Both the position numbers and the translations under genes were made by a program. A DNA stretch of 64,000 nucleotides from Eledone cirrhosa (Eukaryota > Mollusca > Cephalopoda > Octopoda > Eledonidae): positions 12,364,181-12,428,180 of the forward strand of contig OZ024742.1 in assembly GCA_964016885.1 (NCBI GenBank), in the 5' to 3' direction. Position 1 is the stretch's first letter, and each line of letters starts with the position of its first letter. The notes beneath the pieces were generated by a model. The model saw nothing but the letters and a program-made list of their open reading frames with translations, ran no database searches and had not been told where the DNA came from. Positions 11,544 through 28,033 of the stretch are shown here, in pieces.

Positions 11544-11978
11544 GCAGGTACACATACATATATGCACGCATCAGTTTAGCAGACGCTTATTATAGCGCTG
11601 CTTTGTTAGTTTGTCAACAAACTGAACAGCCTGAATTTATGCCATACGGTGTTAAGGCAACCACGTCACCTTTTTGTTCAACACTGACACAGGAACGATG
11701 TACTACTTTCAAGCTTGTTAGCTATCATCAGCACCGTTTACCCATCTGCCAGATAGTTGAACGTTCGAAAGTATATACTTTCCTTATGAAAATTAACGGC
11801 TGAGCAGCTTAATTTGCATATTGAGTGAGTTAAATCGGTCTGGCATACCGAAAACGTTAAGTTGAAAAAAATGAAAACGAAAAACGAAATTTCATTTCTC
11901 ACTCTTAGTATGGCACTTACTTAAATGTAAGTATGTATGTATACGTACATACATATATGTATACAGACGTACAGTAGC

Positions 11979-12057
<79 letters not shown>

Positions 12058-12495
12058 CATGCAGGTACACATACATATATGCACGCATCAGTTTAGCAGA
12101 CGCTTATTATAGCGCCGCTTTGTTAGTTTGTCAACAAACTGAACAGCCTGAATTTATGCCATACGGTGTTAAGGCAACCACGTCACCTTTTTGTTCAACA
12201 CTGACACAGGAACGATGTACTAGTTTCAAGCTTGTTAGCTATCATCAGCACCGTTTACCCATCTGCCAGATAGTTGAACGTTCGAAAGTATATACTTTCC
12301 TTATGAAAATTAACGGCTGAGCAGCCTAATTTGCATATTGATTGAGTTAAATAGGTCAGGCATACCGAAAACGATAAGTTGAAAAAAATGAAAACGAAAA
12401 ACGAAATTTCATTTCTCACTCTTAGTATGGCACTTACTTAAATGTAAGTATGTATGTATACGTACATACATATATGTATACAGACGTACAGTAGC

Positions 12496-12568
<73 letters not shown>

Positions 12569-13006
12569 CATGCAGGTACACATACATATATGCACGCATC
12601 AGTTTAGCAGACGCTTATTAAAGCGCTGCTTTGTTAGTTTGTCAACAAACTGAACAGCCTGAATTTATGCCATACGGTGTTAAGGCAACCACGTCACCTT
12701 TTTGTTCAACACTGACACAGGAACGATGTACTAGTTTCAAGCTTGTTAGCTATCATCAGCACCGTTTACCCATCTGCCAGATAGTTGAACGTTCGAAAGT
12801 ATATACTTTCCTTATGAAAATTAACGGCTGAGCAGCCTAATTAGCATATTGAGTGAGTTAAACCGGTCAGGCATACCGAAAACGATAAGTTGAAAAAAAT
12901 GAAAACGAAAAACGAAATTTCATTTCTCACTCTTAGTATGGCACTTACTTAAATGTAAGTATGTATGTATACGTACATACATATATGTATACAGACGTAC
13001 AGTAGC

Positions 13007-13071
<65 letters not shown>

Positions 13072-13509
13072 CATGCAGGTACACATACATATATGCACGC
13101 ATCAGTTTAGCAGACGCTTATTATAGCGCTGCTTTGTTAGTTTGTCAACAAACTGAACAGCCTGAATTTATGCCATACGGTGTTAAGGCAACCACGTCAC
13201 CTTTTTGTTCAACACTGACACAGGAACGATGTACTAGTTTCAAGCTTGTTAGCTATCATCAGCACCGTTTACCCATCTGCCAGATAGTTGAACGTTCGAA
13301 AGTATATACTTTCCTTATGAAAATTAACGGCTGAGCAGCCTAATTTGCATATTGAGTGAGTTATATCGGTCAGGCATACCGAAAACGATAAGTTGAAAAA
13401 AATGAAAACGAAAAACGAAATTTCATTTCTCACTCTTAGTATGGCACTTACTTAAATGTAAGTATGTATGTATACGTACATACATATATGTATACAGACG
13501 TACAGTAGC

Positions 13510-13546
<37 letters not shown>

Positions 13547-13984
13547 CATGCAGGTACACATACATATATGCACGCATCAGTTTAGCAGACGCTTATTATA
13601 GCGCTGCTTTGTTAGTTTGTCAACAAACTGAACAGCCTGAATTTATGCCATACGGTGTTAAGGCAACCACGTCACCTTTTTGTTCAACACTGACACAGGA
13701 ACGATGTACTAGTTTCAAGCTCGTTAGCTATCATCAGCACCGTTTACCCATCTGCCAGATAGTTGAACGTTCGAAAGTATATACTTTCCTTATGAAAATT
13801 AACGGCTGAGCAGCCTAATTTGCATATTGAGTGAGTTAAATCGGTCAGGCATACCGAAAACGATAAGTTGAAAAAAATGAAAACGAAAAACGAAATTTCA
13901 TTTCTCACTCTTAGTATGGCACTTACTTAAATGTAAGTATGTATGTATACGTACATACATATATGTATACAGACGTACAGTAGC

Positions 13985-14041
<57 letters not shown>

Positions 14042-14663
14042 CATGCAGGTACACATACATATATGCACGCATCAGTTTAGCAGACGCTTATTATAGCGCT
14101 GCTTTGTTAGTTTGTCAACAAACTGAACAGCCTGAATTTATGCCATACGGTGTTAAGGCAACCACGTCACCTTTTTGTTCAACACTGACACAGGAACGAT
14201 GTACTAGTTTCAAGCTTGTTAGCTATCATCAGCACCGTTTACCCATCTGCCAGATAGTTGAACGTTCAAAAGTATATACTTTCCTTATGAAAATTAACAG
14301 CTGAGCAGCCTAATTTGCATATTGAGTGAGTTAAATCGGTCAGGCATACCGAAAACGATAAGTTGAAAAAAATGAAAACGAAAAACGAAATTTCATTTCT
14401 CACTCTTAGTATGGCACTTACTTAAATGTAAGTATGTATGTATACGCACATACATATATGTATACAGACGTACAGTAGCATGTATATATATATATATATA
14501 TATACATACATGCAGGTACACATACATATATGCACGCATCAGTTTAGCAGACGCTTATTATAGCGCTGCTTTGTTAGTTTGTCAACAAACTGAACAGCCT
14601 GAATTTATGCCATACGGTGTTAAGGCAACCACGTCACCTTTTTGTTCAACACTGACACAGGAA

Positions 14664-14704
14664 CGGTGTACTAGTTTCAAGCTTGTTAGCTATCATCAGC
14701 ACCG
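14664..14704 (-). ncRNA. Hammerhead motif, array variant with G-C in stem I
   Basis: The stem I 3' strand reads CACCG instead of CAUCG, turning the central G.U wobble into a G-C pair with CGGUG. The same variant occurs at 17,634 and 19,638. The fold is otherwise the consensus. This is a structure-compatible substitution. Confidence 0.75.
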
Positions 14705-14946
14705 TTTACCCATATGCCAGATAGTTGAACGTTCGAAAGTATATACTTTCCTTATGAAAATTAACGGCTGAGCAGCCTAATTTACATATTGAGTGAGTTA
14801 AATCGGTCAGGCATACCGAAAACGATAAGTTGAAAAAAATGAAAACGAAAAACGAAATTTCATTTCTCACTCTTAGTATGGCACTTACTTAAATGTAAGT
14901 ATGTATGTATACGTACATACATATATGTATACAGACGTACAGTAGC

Positions 14947-15037
<91 letters not shown>

Positions 15038-15192
15038 CATGCAGGTACACATACATATATGCACGCATCAGTTTAGCAGACGCTTATTATAGCGCTGCTT
15101 TGTTAGTTTGTCAACAAACTGAACAGCCTGAATTTATGCCATACGGTGTTAAGGCAACCACGTCACCTTTTTGTTCAACACTGACACAGGAA

Positions 15193-15233
15193 CGATGTAC
15201 TAGTTTCAAGCTTGTTAGCTATCATCAGCACCG
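15193..15233 (-). ncRNA. Hammerhead ribozyme motif (type I), consensus array unit
   Basis: Reading the minus strand: CGGUG (stem I), CUGAUGA (core), U-AGCU-AACA-AGCU-U (stem II with 4 Watson-Crick pairs), GAA (core), ACUAGU (stem III, 2 bp closing a 2-nt loop), A (site 17), CAUCG (stem I). Two further A-U pairs extend stem I outward to 7 bp. All invariant core residues are present. The pair beside the core in stem II is U.U, which is a caveat. The two-base-pair stem III resembles the hammerheads of newt Satellite 2 and of PLEs, which work best as dimers. Cleavage would be after the A, giving unit-length (~0.5 kb) RNAs from multimeric transcripts. Confidence 0.8.
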
Positions 15234-15475
15234 TTTACCCATCTGCCAGATAGTTGAACGTTCGAAAGTATATACTTTCCTTATGAAAATTAACAGCTGA
15301 GCAGCCTAATTTGCATATTGAGTGAGTTAAATCGGTCAGGCATACCGAAAACGATAAGTTGAAAAAAATGAAAACGAAAAACGAAATTTCATTTCTCACT
15401 CTTAGTATGGCACTTACTTAAATGTAAGTATGTATGTATACGTACATACATATATGTATACAGACGTACAGTAGC

Positions 15476-15534
<59 letters not shown>

Positions 15535-16439
15535 CATGCAGGTACACATACATATATGCACGCATCAGTTTAGCAGACGCTTATTATAGCGCTGCTTTGT
15601 TAGTTTGTCAACAAACTGAACAGCCTGAATTTATGCCATACGGTGTTAAGGCAACCACGTCACCTTTTTGTTCAACACTGACACAGGAACGATGTACTAG
15701 TTTCAAGCTTGTTAGCTATCATCAGCACCGTTTACCCATCTGCCAGATAGTTGAACGTTCAAAAGTATATACTTTCCTTATGAAAATTAACAGCTGAGCA
15801 GCCTAATTTGCATATTGAGTGAGTTAAATCGGTCAGGCATACCGAAAACGATAAGTTGAAAAAAATGAAAACGAAAAACGAAATTTCATTTCTCACTCTT
15901 AGTATGGCACTTACTTAAATGTAAGTATGTATGTATACGCACATACATATATGTATACAGACGTACAGTAGCATGTATATATATATATATATATATACAT
16001 ACATGCAGGTACACATACATATATGCACGCATCAGTTTAGCAGACGCTTATTATAGCGCTGCTTTGTTAGTTTGTCAACAAACTGAACAGCCTGAATTTA
16101 TGCCATACGGTGTTAAGGCAACCACGTCACCTTTTTGTTCAACACTGACACAGGAACGATGTACTAGTTTCAAGCTTGTTAGCTATCATCAGCACCGTTT
16201 ACCCATATGCCAGATAGTTGAACGTTCGAAAGTATATACTTTCCTTATGAAAATTAACGGCTGAGCAGCCTAATTTGCATATTGAGTGAGTTAAATCGGT
16301 CAGGCATACCGAAAACGATAAGTTGAAAAAAATGAAAACGAAAAACGAAATTTCATTTCTCACTCTTAGTATGGCACTTACTTAAATGTAAGTATGTATG
16401 TATACGTACATACATATATGTATACAGACGTACAGTAGC

Positions 16440-16504
<65 letters not shown>

Positions 16505-16942
16505 CATGCAGGTACACATACATATATGCACGCATCAGTTTAGCAGACGCTTATTATAGCGCTGCTTTGTTAGTTTGTCAACAAACTGAACAGCCTGAAT
16601 TTATGCCATACGGTGTTAAGGCAACCACGTCACCTTTTTGTTCAACACTGACACAGGAACGATGTACTAGTTTCAAGCTCGTTAGCTATCATCAGCACCG
16701 TTTACCCATCTGCCAGATAGTTGAACGTTCGAAAGTATATACTTTCCTTATGAAAATTAACGGCTGAGCAGCCTAATTTGCATATTGAGTGAGTTAAATC
16801 GGTCAGGCATACCGAAAACGATAAGTTGAAAAAAATGAAAACGAAAAACGAAATTTCATTTCTCACTCTTAGTATGGCACTTACTTAAATGTAAGTATGT
16901 ATGTATACGTACATACATATATGTATACAGACGTACAGTAGC

Positions 16943-17011
<69 letters not shown>

Positions 17012-17916
17012 CATGCAGGTACACATACATATATGCACGCATCAGTTTAGCAGACGCTTATTATAGCGCTGCTTTGTTAGTTTGTCAACAAACTGAACAG
17101 CCTGAATTTATGCCATACGGTGTTAAGGCAACCACGTCACCTTTTTGTTCAACACTGACACAGGAACGATGTACTAGTTTCAAGCTTGTTAGCTATCATC
17201 AGCACCGTTTACCCATCTGCCAGATAGTTGAACGTTCAAAAGTATATACTTTCCTTATGAAAATTAACAGCTGAGCAGCCAAATTTGCATATTGAGTGAG
17301 TTAAATCGGTCAGGCATACCGAAAACGATAAGTTGAAAAAAATGAAAACGAAAAACGAAATTTCATTTCTCACTCTTAGTATGGCACTTACTTAAATGTA
17401 AGTATGTATGTATACGCACATACATATATGTATACAGACGTACAGTAGCATGTATATATATATATATATATATACATACATGCAGGTACACATACATATA
17501 TGCACGCATCAGTTTAGCAGACGCTTATTATAGCGCTGCTTTGTTAGTTTGTCAACAAACTGAACAGCCTGAATTTATGCCATACGGTGTTAAGGCAACC
17601 ACGTCACCTTTTTGTTCAACACTGACACAGGAACGGTGTACTAGTTTCAAGCTTGTTAGCTATCATCAGCACCGTTTACCCATATGCCAGATAGTTGAAC
17701 GTTCGAAAGTATGTACTTTCCTTATGAAAATTAACGGCTGAGCAGCCTAATTTACATATTGAGTGAGTTAAATCGGTCAGGCATACCGAAAACGATAAGT
17801 TGAAAAAAATGAAAACGAAAAACGAAATTTCATTTCTCACTCTTAGTATGGCACTTACTTAAATGTAAGTATGTATGTATACGTACATACATATATGTAT
17901 ACAGACGTACAGTAGC

Positions 17917-18027
<111 letters not shown>

Positions 18028-18468
18028 CATGCAGGTACACATACATATATGCACGCATCAGTTTAGCAGACGCTTATTATAGCGCTGCTTTGTTAGTTTG
18101 TCAACAAACTGAACAGCCTGAATTTATGCCATACGGTGTTAAGGCAACCACGTCACCTTTTTGTTCAACACTGACACAGGAACGATGTACTAGTTTCAAG
18201 CTTGTTAGCTATCATCAGCACCGTTTACCCATCTGCCAGATAGTTGAACGTTCGAAAGTATATACTTTCCTTATGAAAATTAACAGCTGAGCAGCCTAAT
18301 TTGCATATTGAGTGAGTTAAATCGGTCAGGCATACCGAAAACGATAAGTTGAAAAAAATGAAAACGAAAAACGAAATTTCATTTCTCACTCTTAGTATGG
18401 CACTTACTTAAATGTAAGTATGTATGTATACGTACATACATATATGTATACAGACGTACAGTAGCATG

Positions 18469-18516
<48 letters not shown>

Positions 18517-18954
18517 CATGCAGGTACACATACATATATGCACGCATCAGTTTAGCAGACGCTTATTATAGCGCTGCTTTGTTAGTTTGTCAACAAACTG
18601 AACAGCCTGAATTTATGCCATACGGTGTTAAGGCAACCACGTCACCTTTTTGTTCAACACTGACACAGGAACGATGTACTAGTTTCAAGCTTGTTAGCTA
18701 TCATCAGCACCGTTTACCCATATGCCAGATAGTTGAACGTTCGAAAGTATATACTTTCCTTATGAAAATTAACGGCTGAGCAGCCTAATTTGCATATTGA
18801 GTGAGTTAAATCGGTCAGGCATACCGAAAACGATAAGTTGAAAAAAATGAAAACGAAAAACGAAATTTCATTTCTCACTCTTAGTATGGCACTTACTTAA
18901 ATGTAAGTATGTATGTATACGTACATACATATATGTATACAGACGTACAGTAGC

Positions 18955-19015
<61 letters not shown>

Positions 19016-19920
19016 CATGCAGGTACACATACATATATGCACGCATCAGTTTAGCAGACGCTTATTATAGCGCTGCTTTGTTAGTTTGTCAACAAACTGA
19101 ACAGCCTGAATTTATGCCATACGGTGTTAAGGCAACCACGTCACCTTTTTGTTCAACACTGACACAGGAACGATGTACTAGTTTCAAGCTTGTTAGCTAT
19201 CATCAGCACCGTTTACCCATCTGCCAGATAGTTGAACGTTCGAAAGTATATACTTTCCTTATGAAAATTAACAGCTGAGCAGCCTAATTTGCATATTGAG
19301 TGAGTTAAATCGGTCAGGCATACCGAAAACGATAAGTTGAAAAAAATGAAAACGAAAAACGAAATTTCATTTCTCACTCTTAGTATGGCACTTACTTAAA
19401 TGTAAGTATGTATGTATACGCACATACATATATGTATACAGACGTACAGTAGCATGTATATATATATATATATATATACATACATGCAGGTACACATACA
19501 TATATGCACGCATCAGTTTAGCAGACGCTTATTATAGCGCTGCTTTGTTAGTTTGTCAACAAACTGAACAGCCTGAATTTATGCCATACGGTGTTAAGGC
19601 AACCACGTCACCTTTTTGTTCAACACTGACACAGGAACGGTGTACTAGTTTCAAGCTTGTTAGCTATCATCAGCACCGTTTACCCATATGCCAGATAGTT
19701 GAACGTTCGAAAGTATGTACTTTCCTTATGAAAATTAACGGCTGAGCAGCCTAATTTACATATTGAGTGAGTTAAATCGGTCAGGCATACCGAAAACGAT
19801 AAGTTGAAAAAAATGAAAACGAAAAACGAAATTTCATTTCTCACTCTTAGTATGGCACTTACTTAAATGTAAGTATGTATGTATACGTACATACATATAT
19901 GTATACAGACGTACAGTAGC

Positions 19921-20009
<89 letters not shown>

Positions 20010-20447
20010 CATGCAGGTACACATACATATATGCACGCATCAGTTTAGCAGACGCTTATTATAGCGCTGCTTTGTTAGTTTGTCAACAAACTGAACAGCC
20101 TGAATTTATGCCATACGGTGTTAAGGCAACCACGTCACCTTTTTGTTCAACACTGACACAGGAACGATGTACTAGTTTCAAGCTTGTTAGCTATCATCAG
20201 CACCGTTTACCCATCTGCCAGATAGTTGAACGTTCGAAAGTATATACTTTCCTTATGAAAATTAACAGCTGAGCAGCCTAATTTGCATATTGAGTGAGTT
20301 AAATCGGTCAGGCATACCGAAAACGATAAGTTGAAAAAAATGAAAACGAAAAACGAAATTTCATTTCTCACTCTTAGTATGGCACTTACTTAAATGTAAG
20401 TATGTATGTATACGTACATACATATATGTATACAGACGTACAGTAGC

Positions 20448-20496
<49 letters not shown>

Positions 20497-21401
20497 CATG
20501 CAGGTACACATACATATATGCACGCATCAGTTTAGCAGACGCTTATTATAGCGCTGCTTTGTTAGTTTGTCAACAAACTGAACAGCCTGAATTTATGCCA
20601 TACGGTGTTAAGGCAACCACGTCACCTTTTTGTTCAACACTGACACAGGAACGATGTACTAGTTTCAAGCTTGTTAGCTATCATCAGCACCGTTTACCCA
20701 TCTGCCAGATAGTTGAACGTTCAAAAGTATATACTTTCCTTATGAAAATTAACAGCTGAGCAGCCTAATTTGCATATTGAGTGAGTTAAATCGGTCAGGC
20801 ATACCGAAAACGATAAGTTGAAAAAAATGAAAACGAAAAACGAAATTTCATTTCTCACTCTTAGTATGGCACTTACTTAAATGTAAGTATGTATGTATAC
20901 GCACATACATATATGTATACAGACGTACAGTAGCATGTATATATATATATATATATATACATACATGCAGGTACACATACATATATGCACGCATCAGTTT
21001 AGCAGACGCTTATTATAGCGCTGCTTTGTTAGTTTGTCAACAAACTGAACAGCCTGAATTTATGCCATACGGTGTTAAGGCAACCACGTCACCTTTTTGT
21101 TCAACACTGACACAGGAACGATGTACTAGTTTCAAGCTTGTTAGCTATCATCAGCACCGTTTACCCATATGCCAGATAGTTGAACGTTCGAAAGTATATA
21201 CTTTCCTTATGAAAATTAACGGCTGAGCAGCCTAATTTGCATATTGAGTGAGTTAAATCGGTCAGGCATACCGAAAACGATAAGTTGAAAAAAATGAAAA
21301 CGAAAAACGAAATTTCATTTCTCACTCTTAGTATGGCACTTACTTAAATGTAAGTATGTATGTATACGTACATACATATATGTATACAGACGTACAGTAG
21401 C

Positions 21402-21466
<65 letters not shown>

Positions 21467-21904
21467 CATGCAGGTACACATACATATATGCACGCATCAG
21501 TTTAGCAGACGCTTATTATAGCGCTGCTTTGTTAGTTTGTCAACAAACTGAACAGCCTGAATTTATGCCATACGGTGTTAAGGCAACCACGTCACCTTTT
21601 TGTTCAACACTGACACAGGAACGATGTACTAGTTTCAAGCTTGTTAGCTATCATCAGCACCGTTTACCCATCTGCCAGATAGTTGAACGTTCGAAAGTAT
21701 ATACTTTCCTTATGAAAATTAACAGCTGAGCAGCCTAATTTGCATATTGAGTGAGTTAAATCGGTCAGGCATACCGAAAACGATAAGTTGAAAAAAATGA
21801 AAACGAAAAACGAAATTTCATTTCTCACTCTTAGTATGGCACTTACTTAAATGTAAGTATGTATGTATACGCACATACATATATGTATACAGACGTACAG
21901 TAGC

Positions 21905-21943
<39 letters not shown>

Positions 21944-22381
21944 CATGCAGGTACACATACATATATGCACGCATCAGTTTAGCAGACGCTTATTATAGCG
22001 CTGCTTTGTTAGTTTGTCAACAAACTGAACAGCCTGAATTTATGCCATACGGTGTTAAGGCAACCACGTCACCTTTTTGTTCAACACTGACACAGGAACG
22101 ATGTACTAGTTTCAAGCTTGTTAGCTATCATCAGCACCGTTTACCCATATGCCAGATAGTTGAACGTTCGAAAGTATATACTTTCCTTATGAAAATTAAC
22201 GGCTGAGCAGCCTAATTTGCATATTGAGTGAGTTAAATCGGTCAGGCATACCGAAAACGATAAGTTGAAAAAAATGAAAACGAAAAACGAAATTTCATTT
22301 CTCACTCTTAGTATGGCACTTACTTAAATGTAAGTATGTATGTATACGTACATACATATATGTATACAGACGTACAGTAGC

Positions 22382-22440
<59 letters not shown>

Positions 22441-22878
22441 CATGCAGGTACACATACATATATGCACGCATCAGTTTAGCAGACGCTTATTATAGCGCTG
22501 CTTTGTTAGTTTGTCAACAAACTGAACAGCCTGAATTTATGCCATACGGTGTTAAGGCAACCACGTCACCTTTTTGTTCAACACTGACACAGGAACGATG
22601 TACTAGTTTCAAGCTTGTTAGCTATCATCAGCACCGTTTACCCATCTGCCAGATAGTTGAACGTTCGAAAGTATATACTTTCCTTATGAAAATTAACAGC
22701 TGAGCAGCCTAATTTGCATATTGAGTGAGTTAAATCGGTCAGGCATACCGAAAACGATAAGTTGAAAAAAATGAAAACGAAAAACGAAATTTCATTTCTC
22801 ACTCTTAGTATGGCACTTACTTAAATGTAAGTATGTATGTATACGCACATACATATATGTATACAGACGTACAGTAGC

Positions 22879-22914
<36 letters not shown>

Positions 22915-23353
22915 ATACATGCAGGTACACATACATATATGCACGCATCAGTTTAGCAGACGCTTATTATAGCGCTGCGTTGTTAGTTTGTCAACAAACT
23001 GAACAGCCTGAATTTGCCATACGGTGTTAAGGCAACCACGTCACCTTTTTGTTCAACACTGACACAGGAACGATGTACTAGTTTCAAGCTTGTTAGCTAT
23101 CATCAGCACCGTTTACCCATCTGCCAGATAGTTGAACGTTCAAAAGTATATACTTTCCTTATGAAAATTAACGGCTGAGCAGCCTAATTTGCATATAGAG
23201 TGAGTTAAATCGGTCAGGCATACCGAAAACGATAAGTTGAAAAAAATGAAAACGAAAAACGAAATTTCATTTCTCACTCTTAGTATGGCACTTACTTAAA
23301 TGTAAGTATGTATGTATACGTACATACATATATGTAAACAGACGTACAGTAGC

Positions 23354-23396
<43 letters not shown>

Positions 23397-23834
23397 CATG
23401 CAGGTACACATACATATATGCACGCATCAGTTTAGCAGACGCTTATTATAGCGCTGCTTTGTTAGTTTGTCAACAAACTGAACAGCCTGAATCTATGCCA
23501 TACGGTGTTAAGGCAACCACGTCACCTTTTTGTTCAACACTGACACAGGAACGATGTACTAGTTTCAAGCTTGTTAGCTATCATCAGCACCGTTTACCCA
23601 TCTGCCAGATAGTTGAACGTTCGAAAGTATATACTTTCCTTATGAAAATTAACGGCTGAGCAGCCTAATTTGCATATTGAGTGAGTTAAATCGGTCAGGC
23701 ATACCGAAAACGATAAGTTGAAAAAAATGAAAACGAAAAACGAAATTTCATTTCTCACTCTTAGTATGGCACTTACTTAAATGTAAGTATGTATGTATAC
23801 GTACATACATATATGTATACAGACGTACAGTAGC

Positions 23835-23883
<49 letters not shown>

Positions 23884-24321
23884 CATGCAGGTACACATAC
23901 ATATATGCACGCATCAGTTTAGCAGACGCTTATTATAGCGCTGCTTTGTTAGTTTGTCAACAAACTGAACAGCCTGAATTTATGCCATACGGTGTTAAGG
24001 CAACCACGTCACCTTTTTGTTCAACACTGACACAGGAACGATGTACTAGTTTCAAGCTTGTTAGCTATCATCAGCACCGTTTACCCATCTGCCAGATAGT
24101 TGAACGTTCGAAAGTATATACTTTCCTTATGAAAATTAACGGCTGAGCAGCCCAATTTGCATATAGAGTGAGTTAAATCGGTCAGGCATACCGAAAACGA
24201 TAAGTTGAAAAAAATGAAAACGAAAAACGAAATTTCATTTCTCACTCTTAGTATGGCACTTACTTAAATGTAAGTATGTATGTATACGTACATACATATA
24301 TGTAAACAGACGTACAGTAGC

Positions 24322-24366
<45 letters not shown>

Positions 24367-24804
24367 CATGCAGGTACACATACATATATGCACGCATCAG
24401 TTTAGCAGACGCTTATTATAGCGCTGCTTTGTTAGTTTGTCAACAAACTGAACAGCCTGAATCTATGCCATACGGTGTTAAGGCAACCACGTCACCTTTT
24501 TGTTCAACACTGACACAGGAACGATGTACTAGTTTCAAGCTTGTTAGCTATCATCAGCACCGTTTACCCATCTGCCAGATAGTTGAACGTTCGAAAGTAT
24601 ATACTTTCCTTATGAAAATTAACGGCTAAGCAGCCTAATTTGCATATTGAGTGAGTTAAATCGGTCAGGCATACCGAAAACGATAAGTTGAAAAAAATGA
24701 AAACGAAAAACGAAATTTCATTTCTCACTCTTAGTATGGCACTTACTTAAATGTAAGTATGTATGTATACGTACATACATATATGTATACAGACGTACAG
24801 TAGC

Positions 24805-24919
<115 letters not shown>

Positions 24920-25364
24920 CATGCAGGTACACATACATATATGCACGCATCAGTTTAGCAGACGCTTATTATAGCGCTGCTTTGTTAGTTTGTCAACAAA
25001 CTGAACAGCCTGAATTTATGCCATACGGTGTTAAGGCAACCACGTCACCTTTTTGTTCAACACTGACACAGGAACGATGTACTAGTTTCAAGCTTGTTAG
25101 CTATCATCAGCACCGTTTACCCATCTGCCAGATAGTTGAACGTTCGAAAGTATATACTTTCCTTATGAAAATTAACGGCTGAGCAGCCTAATTTGCATAT
25201 TGAGTGAGTTATATCGGTCAGGCATACCGAAAACAATAAGTTGAAAAAAATGAAAACGAAAAACGAAATTTCATTTCTCACTCTTAGTATGGCACTTACT
25301 TAAATGTAAGTATGTATGTATACGTACATACATATATGTATACAGACGTACAGTAGCATGTATA

Positions 25365-25446
<82 letters not shown>

Positions 25447-25884
25447 CATGCAGGTACACATACATATATGCACGCATCAGTTTAGCAGACGCTTATTATA
25501 GCGCTGCTTTGTTAGTTTGTCAACAAACTGAACAGCCTGAATTTATGCCATACGGTGTTAAGGCAACCACGTCACCTTTTTGTTCAACACTGACACAGGA
25601 ACGATGTACTAGTTTCAAGCTTGTTAGCTATCATCAGCACCGTTTACCCATCTGCCAGATAGTTGAACGTTCGAAAGTATATACTTTCCTTATGAAAATT
25701 AACGGCTGAGCAGCCTAATTTGCATATTGAGTGAGTTAAATCGGTCAGGCATACCGAAAACGATAAGTTGAAAAAAATGAAAAGGAAAAATGAAATTTCA
25801 TTTCTCACTCTTAGTATGGGACTTACTTAAATGTAAGTATGTATGTATACGTACATACATATATGTATACAGACGTACAGTAGC

Positions 25885-25936
<52 letters not shown>

Positions 25937-26371
25937 GCAGGTACACATACATATATGCACGCATCAGTTTAGCAGACGCTTATTATAGCGCTGCTTTGTT
26001 AGTTTGTCAACAAACTGAACAGACTGAATTTATGCCATACGGTGTTAAGGCAACCACGTCACCTTTTTGTTCAACACTGACACAGGAACGATGTACTAGT
26101 TTCAAGCTTGTTAGCTATCATCAGCACCGTTTACCCATCTGCCAGATAGTTGAACGTTCGAAAGTATATACTTTCCTTATGAAAATTAACGGCTGAGCAG
26201 CCTGATTTGCATATTGAGTGAGTTAAATCGGTCAGGCATACCGAAAACGTTAAGTTGAAAAAAATGAAAACGAAAAACGAAATTTCATTTCTCACTCTTA
26301 GTATGGCACTTACTTAAATGTAAGTATGTATGTATACGTACATACATATATGTATACAGACGTACAGTAGC

Positions 26372-26402
<31 letters not shown>

Positions 26403-26844
26403 CGTACATGCAGGTACACATACATATATGCACGCATCAGTTTAGCAGACGCTTATTATAGCGCAGCTTTGTTAGTTTGTCAACAAACTGAACAGCCTGA
26501 ATTTATGCCATACGGTGTTAAGGCAACCACGTCACCTTTTTGTTCAACACTCACACAGGAACGATGTACTAGTTTCAAGCTTGTTAGCTATCATCAGCAC
26601 CGTTTACCCATCTGCCAGATAGTTGAACGTTCGAAAGTATATACTTTCCTTATGAAAATTAACGGCTGAGCAGCCTAATTTGCATATTGAGTGAGTTAAA
26701 TCGGTCAGGCATACCGAAAACGATAAGTTGAAAAAAATGAAAACGAAAAACGAAATTTCATTTCTCACTCTTAGTATGGCACTTACTTAAATGTAAGTAT
26801 GTATGTATACGTACATACATATATGTATACAGACGTACAGTAGC

Positions 26845-26885
<41 letters not shown>

Positions 26886-27299
26886 CATGCAGGTACACAT
26901 ACATATATGCACGCATCAGTTTAGCAGACGCTTATTATAGCGCTGCTTTGTTAGTTTGTCAACAAACTGAACAGCCTGAATTTATGCCATACGGTGTTAA
27001 GGCAACCACGTCACCTTTTTGTTCAACACTGACACAGGAACGATGTACTAGTTTCAAGCTTGTTAGCTATCATCAGCACCGTTTACCCATTTACCAGATA
27101 GTTGAACGTTCAAAAGTATATACTTTCCTTATGAAAATTAACGGCTGAGCAGCCTAATTTGCATATTGAGTGAGTTAAATCGGTCAGGCATACCGAAAAC
27201 GATAAGTTGAAAAAAATGAAAACGAAAAACGAAATTTCATTTCTCACTCTTAGTATGGCACTTACTTAAATGTAAGTATGTATGTATACGTACATACAT

Positions 27300-27323
27300 A
27301 TATGTATACAGACGTACAGTAGC

Positions 27324-27390
<67 letters not shown>

Positions 27391-27432
27391 TGTATGTACG
27401 TATACATACATACTTACATTTAAGTAAGTGCC
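27300..27432. other. Orientation-switch junction of the satellite array
   Basis: A direct unit runs into its (TA)n and emerges at about 27,385 as the reverse complement (ACATATATGTATGTACGTAT). The flanks form a palindrome centred on the TA tract. The first inverted unit also lacks about 110 bp between AAGTGCC (ending at about 27,432) and GTTAATTTT, which removes its A-rich block and the octamer. Confidence 0.9.
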
Positions 27433-27493
27433 GTTAATTTTCATAAGGAACGTATATACTTTCGAACGTTCAACTATCTGGCAGATGGGTAAA

Positions 27494-27534
27494 CGGTGCT
27501 GATGATAGCTAACAAGTTTGAAACTAGTACATCG
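27494..27534 (+). ncRNA. Hammerhead motif, first inverted monomer
   Basis: CGGUG-CUGAUGA-UAGCUAACAAGUUU-GAA-ACUAGU-A-CAUCG on the plus strand. One C to U change makes a G.U wobble in stem II; pairing is retained. This unit has lost its octamer by the adjacent deletion. Confidence 0.75.
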
Positions 27535-27689
27535 TTCCTGTGTCAGTGTTGAACAAAAAGGTGACGTGGTTGCCTTAACACCGTATGGCATAAATTCAGG
27601 CTGTTCAGTTTGTTGACAAACTAACAAAGCAGCGCTATAATAAGCGTCTGCTAAACTGATGCGTGCATATATGTATGTGTACCTGCATG

Positions 27690-27750
<61 letters not shown>

Positions 27751-27992
27751 GCTACTGTACGTCTGTATACATATATGTATGTACGTATACATACATACTT
27801 ACATTTAAGTAAGTGCCATACTAAGAGTGAGAAATGAAATTTCGTTTTTCGTTTTCATTTTTTTCAACTTATCGTTTTCGGTATGCCTGGCCGATTTAAC
27901 TCACTCAATATGCAAATTAGGCTGCTCAGCCGTTAATTTTCATAAGGAAAGTATATACTTTCGAACGTTCAACTATCTGGCAGATGGGTAAA

Positions 27993-28033
27993 CGGTGCTG
28001 ATGATAGCTAACAAGCTTGAAACTAGTACATCG
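27993..28033 (+). ncRNA. Hammerhead motif, second inverted monomer
   Basis: Identical to the consensus array ribozyme, now on the plus strand. The octamer ATGCAAAT (about 27,910-27,917) and the palindrome GAAAGTATATACTTTC lie upstream of it in the same order as in direct units. Confidence 0.78.
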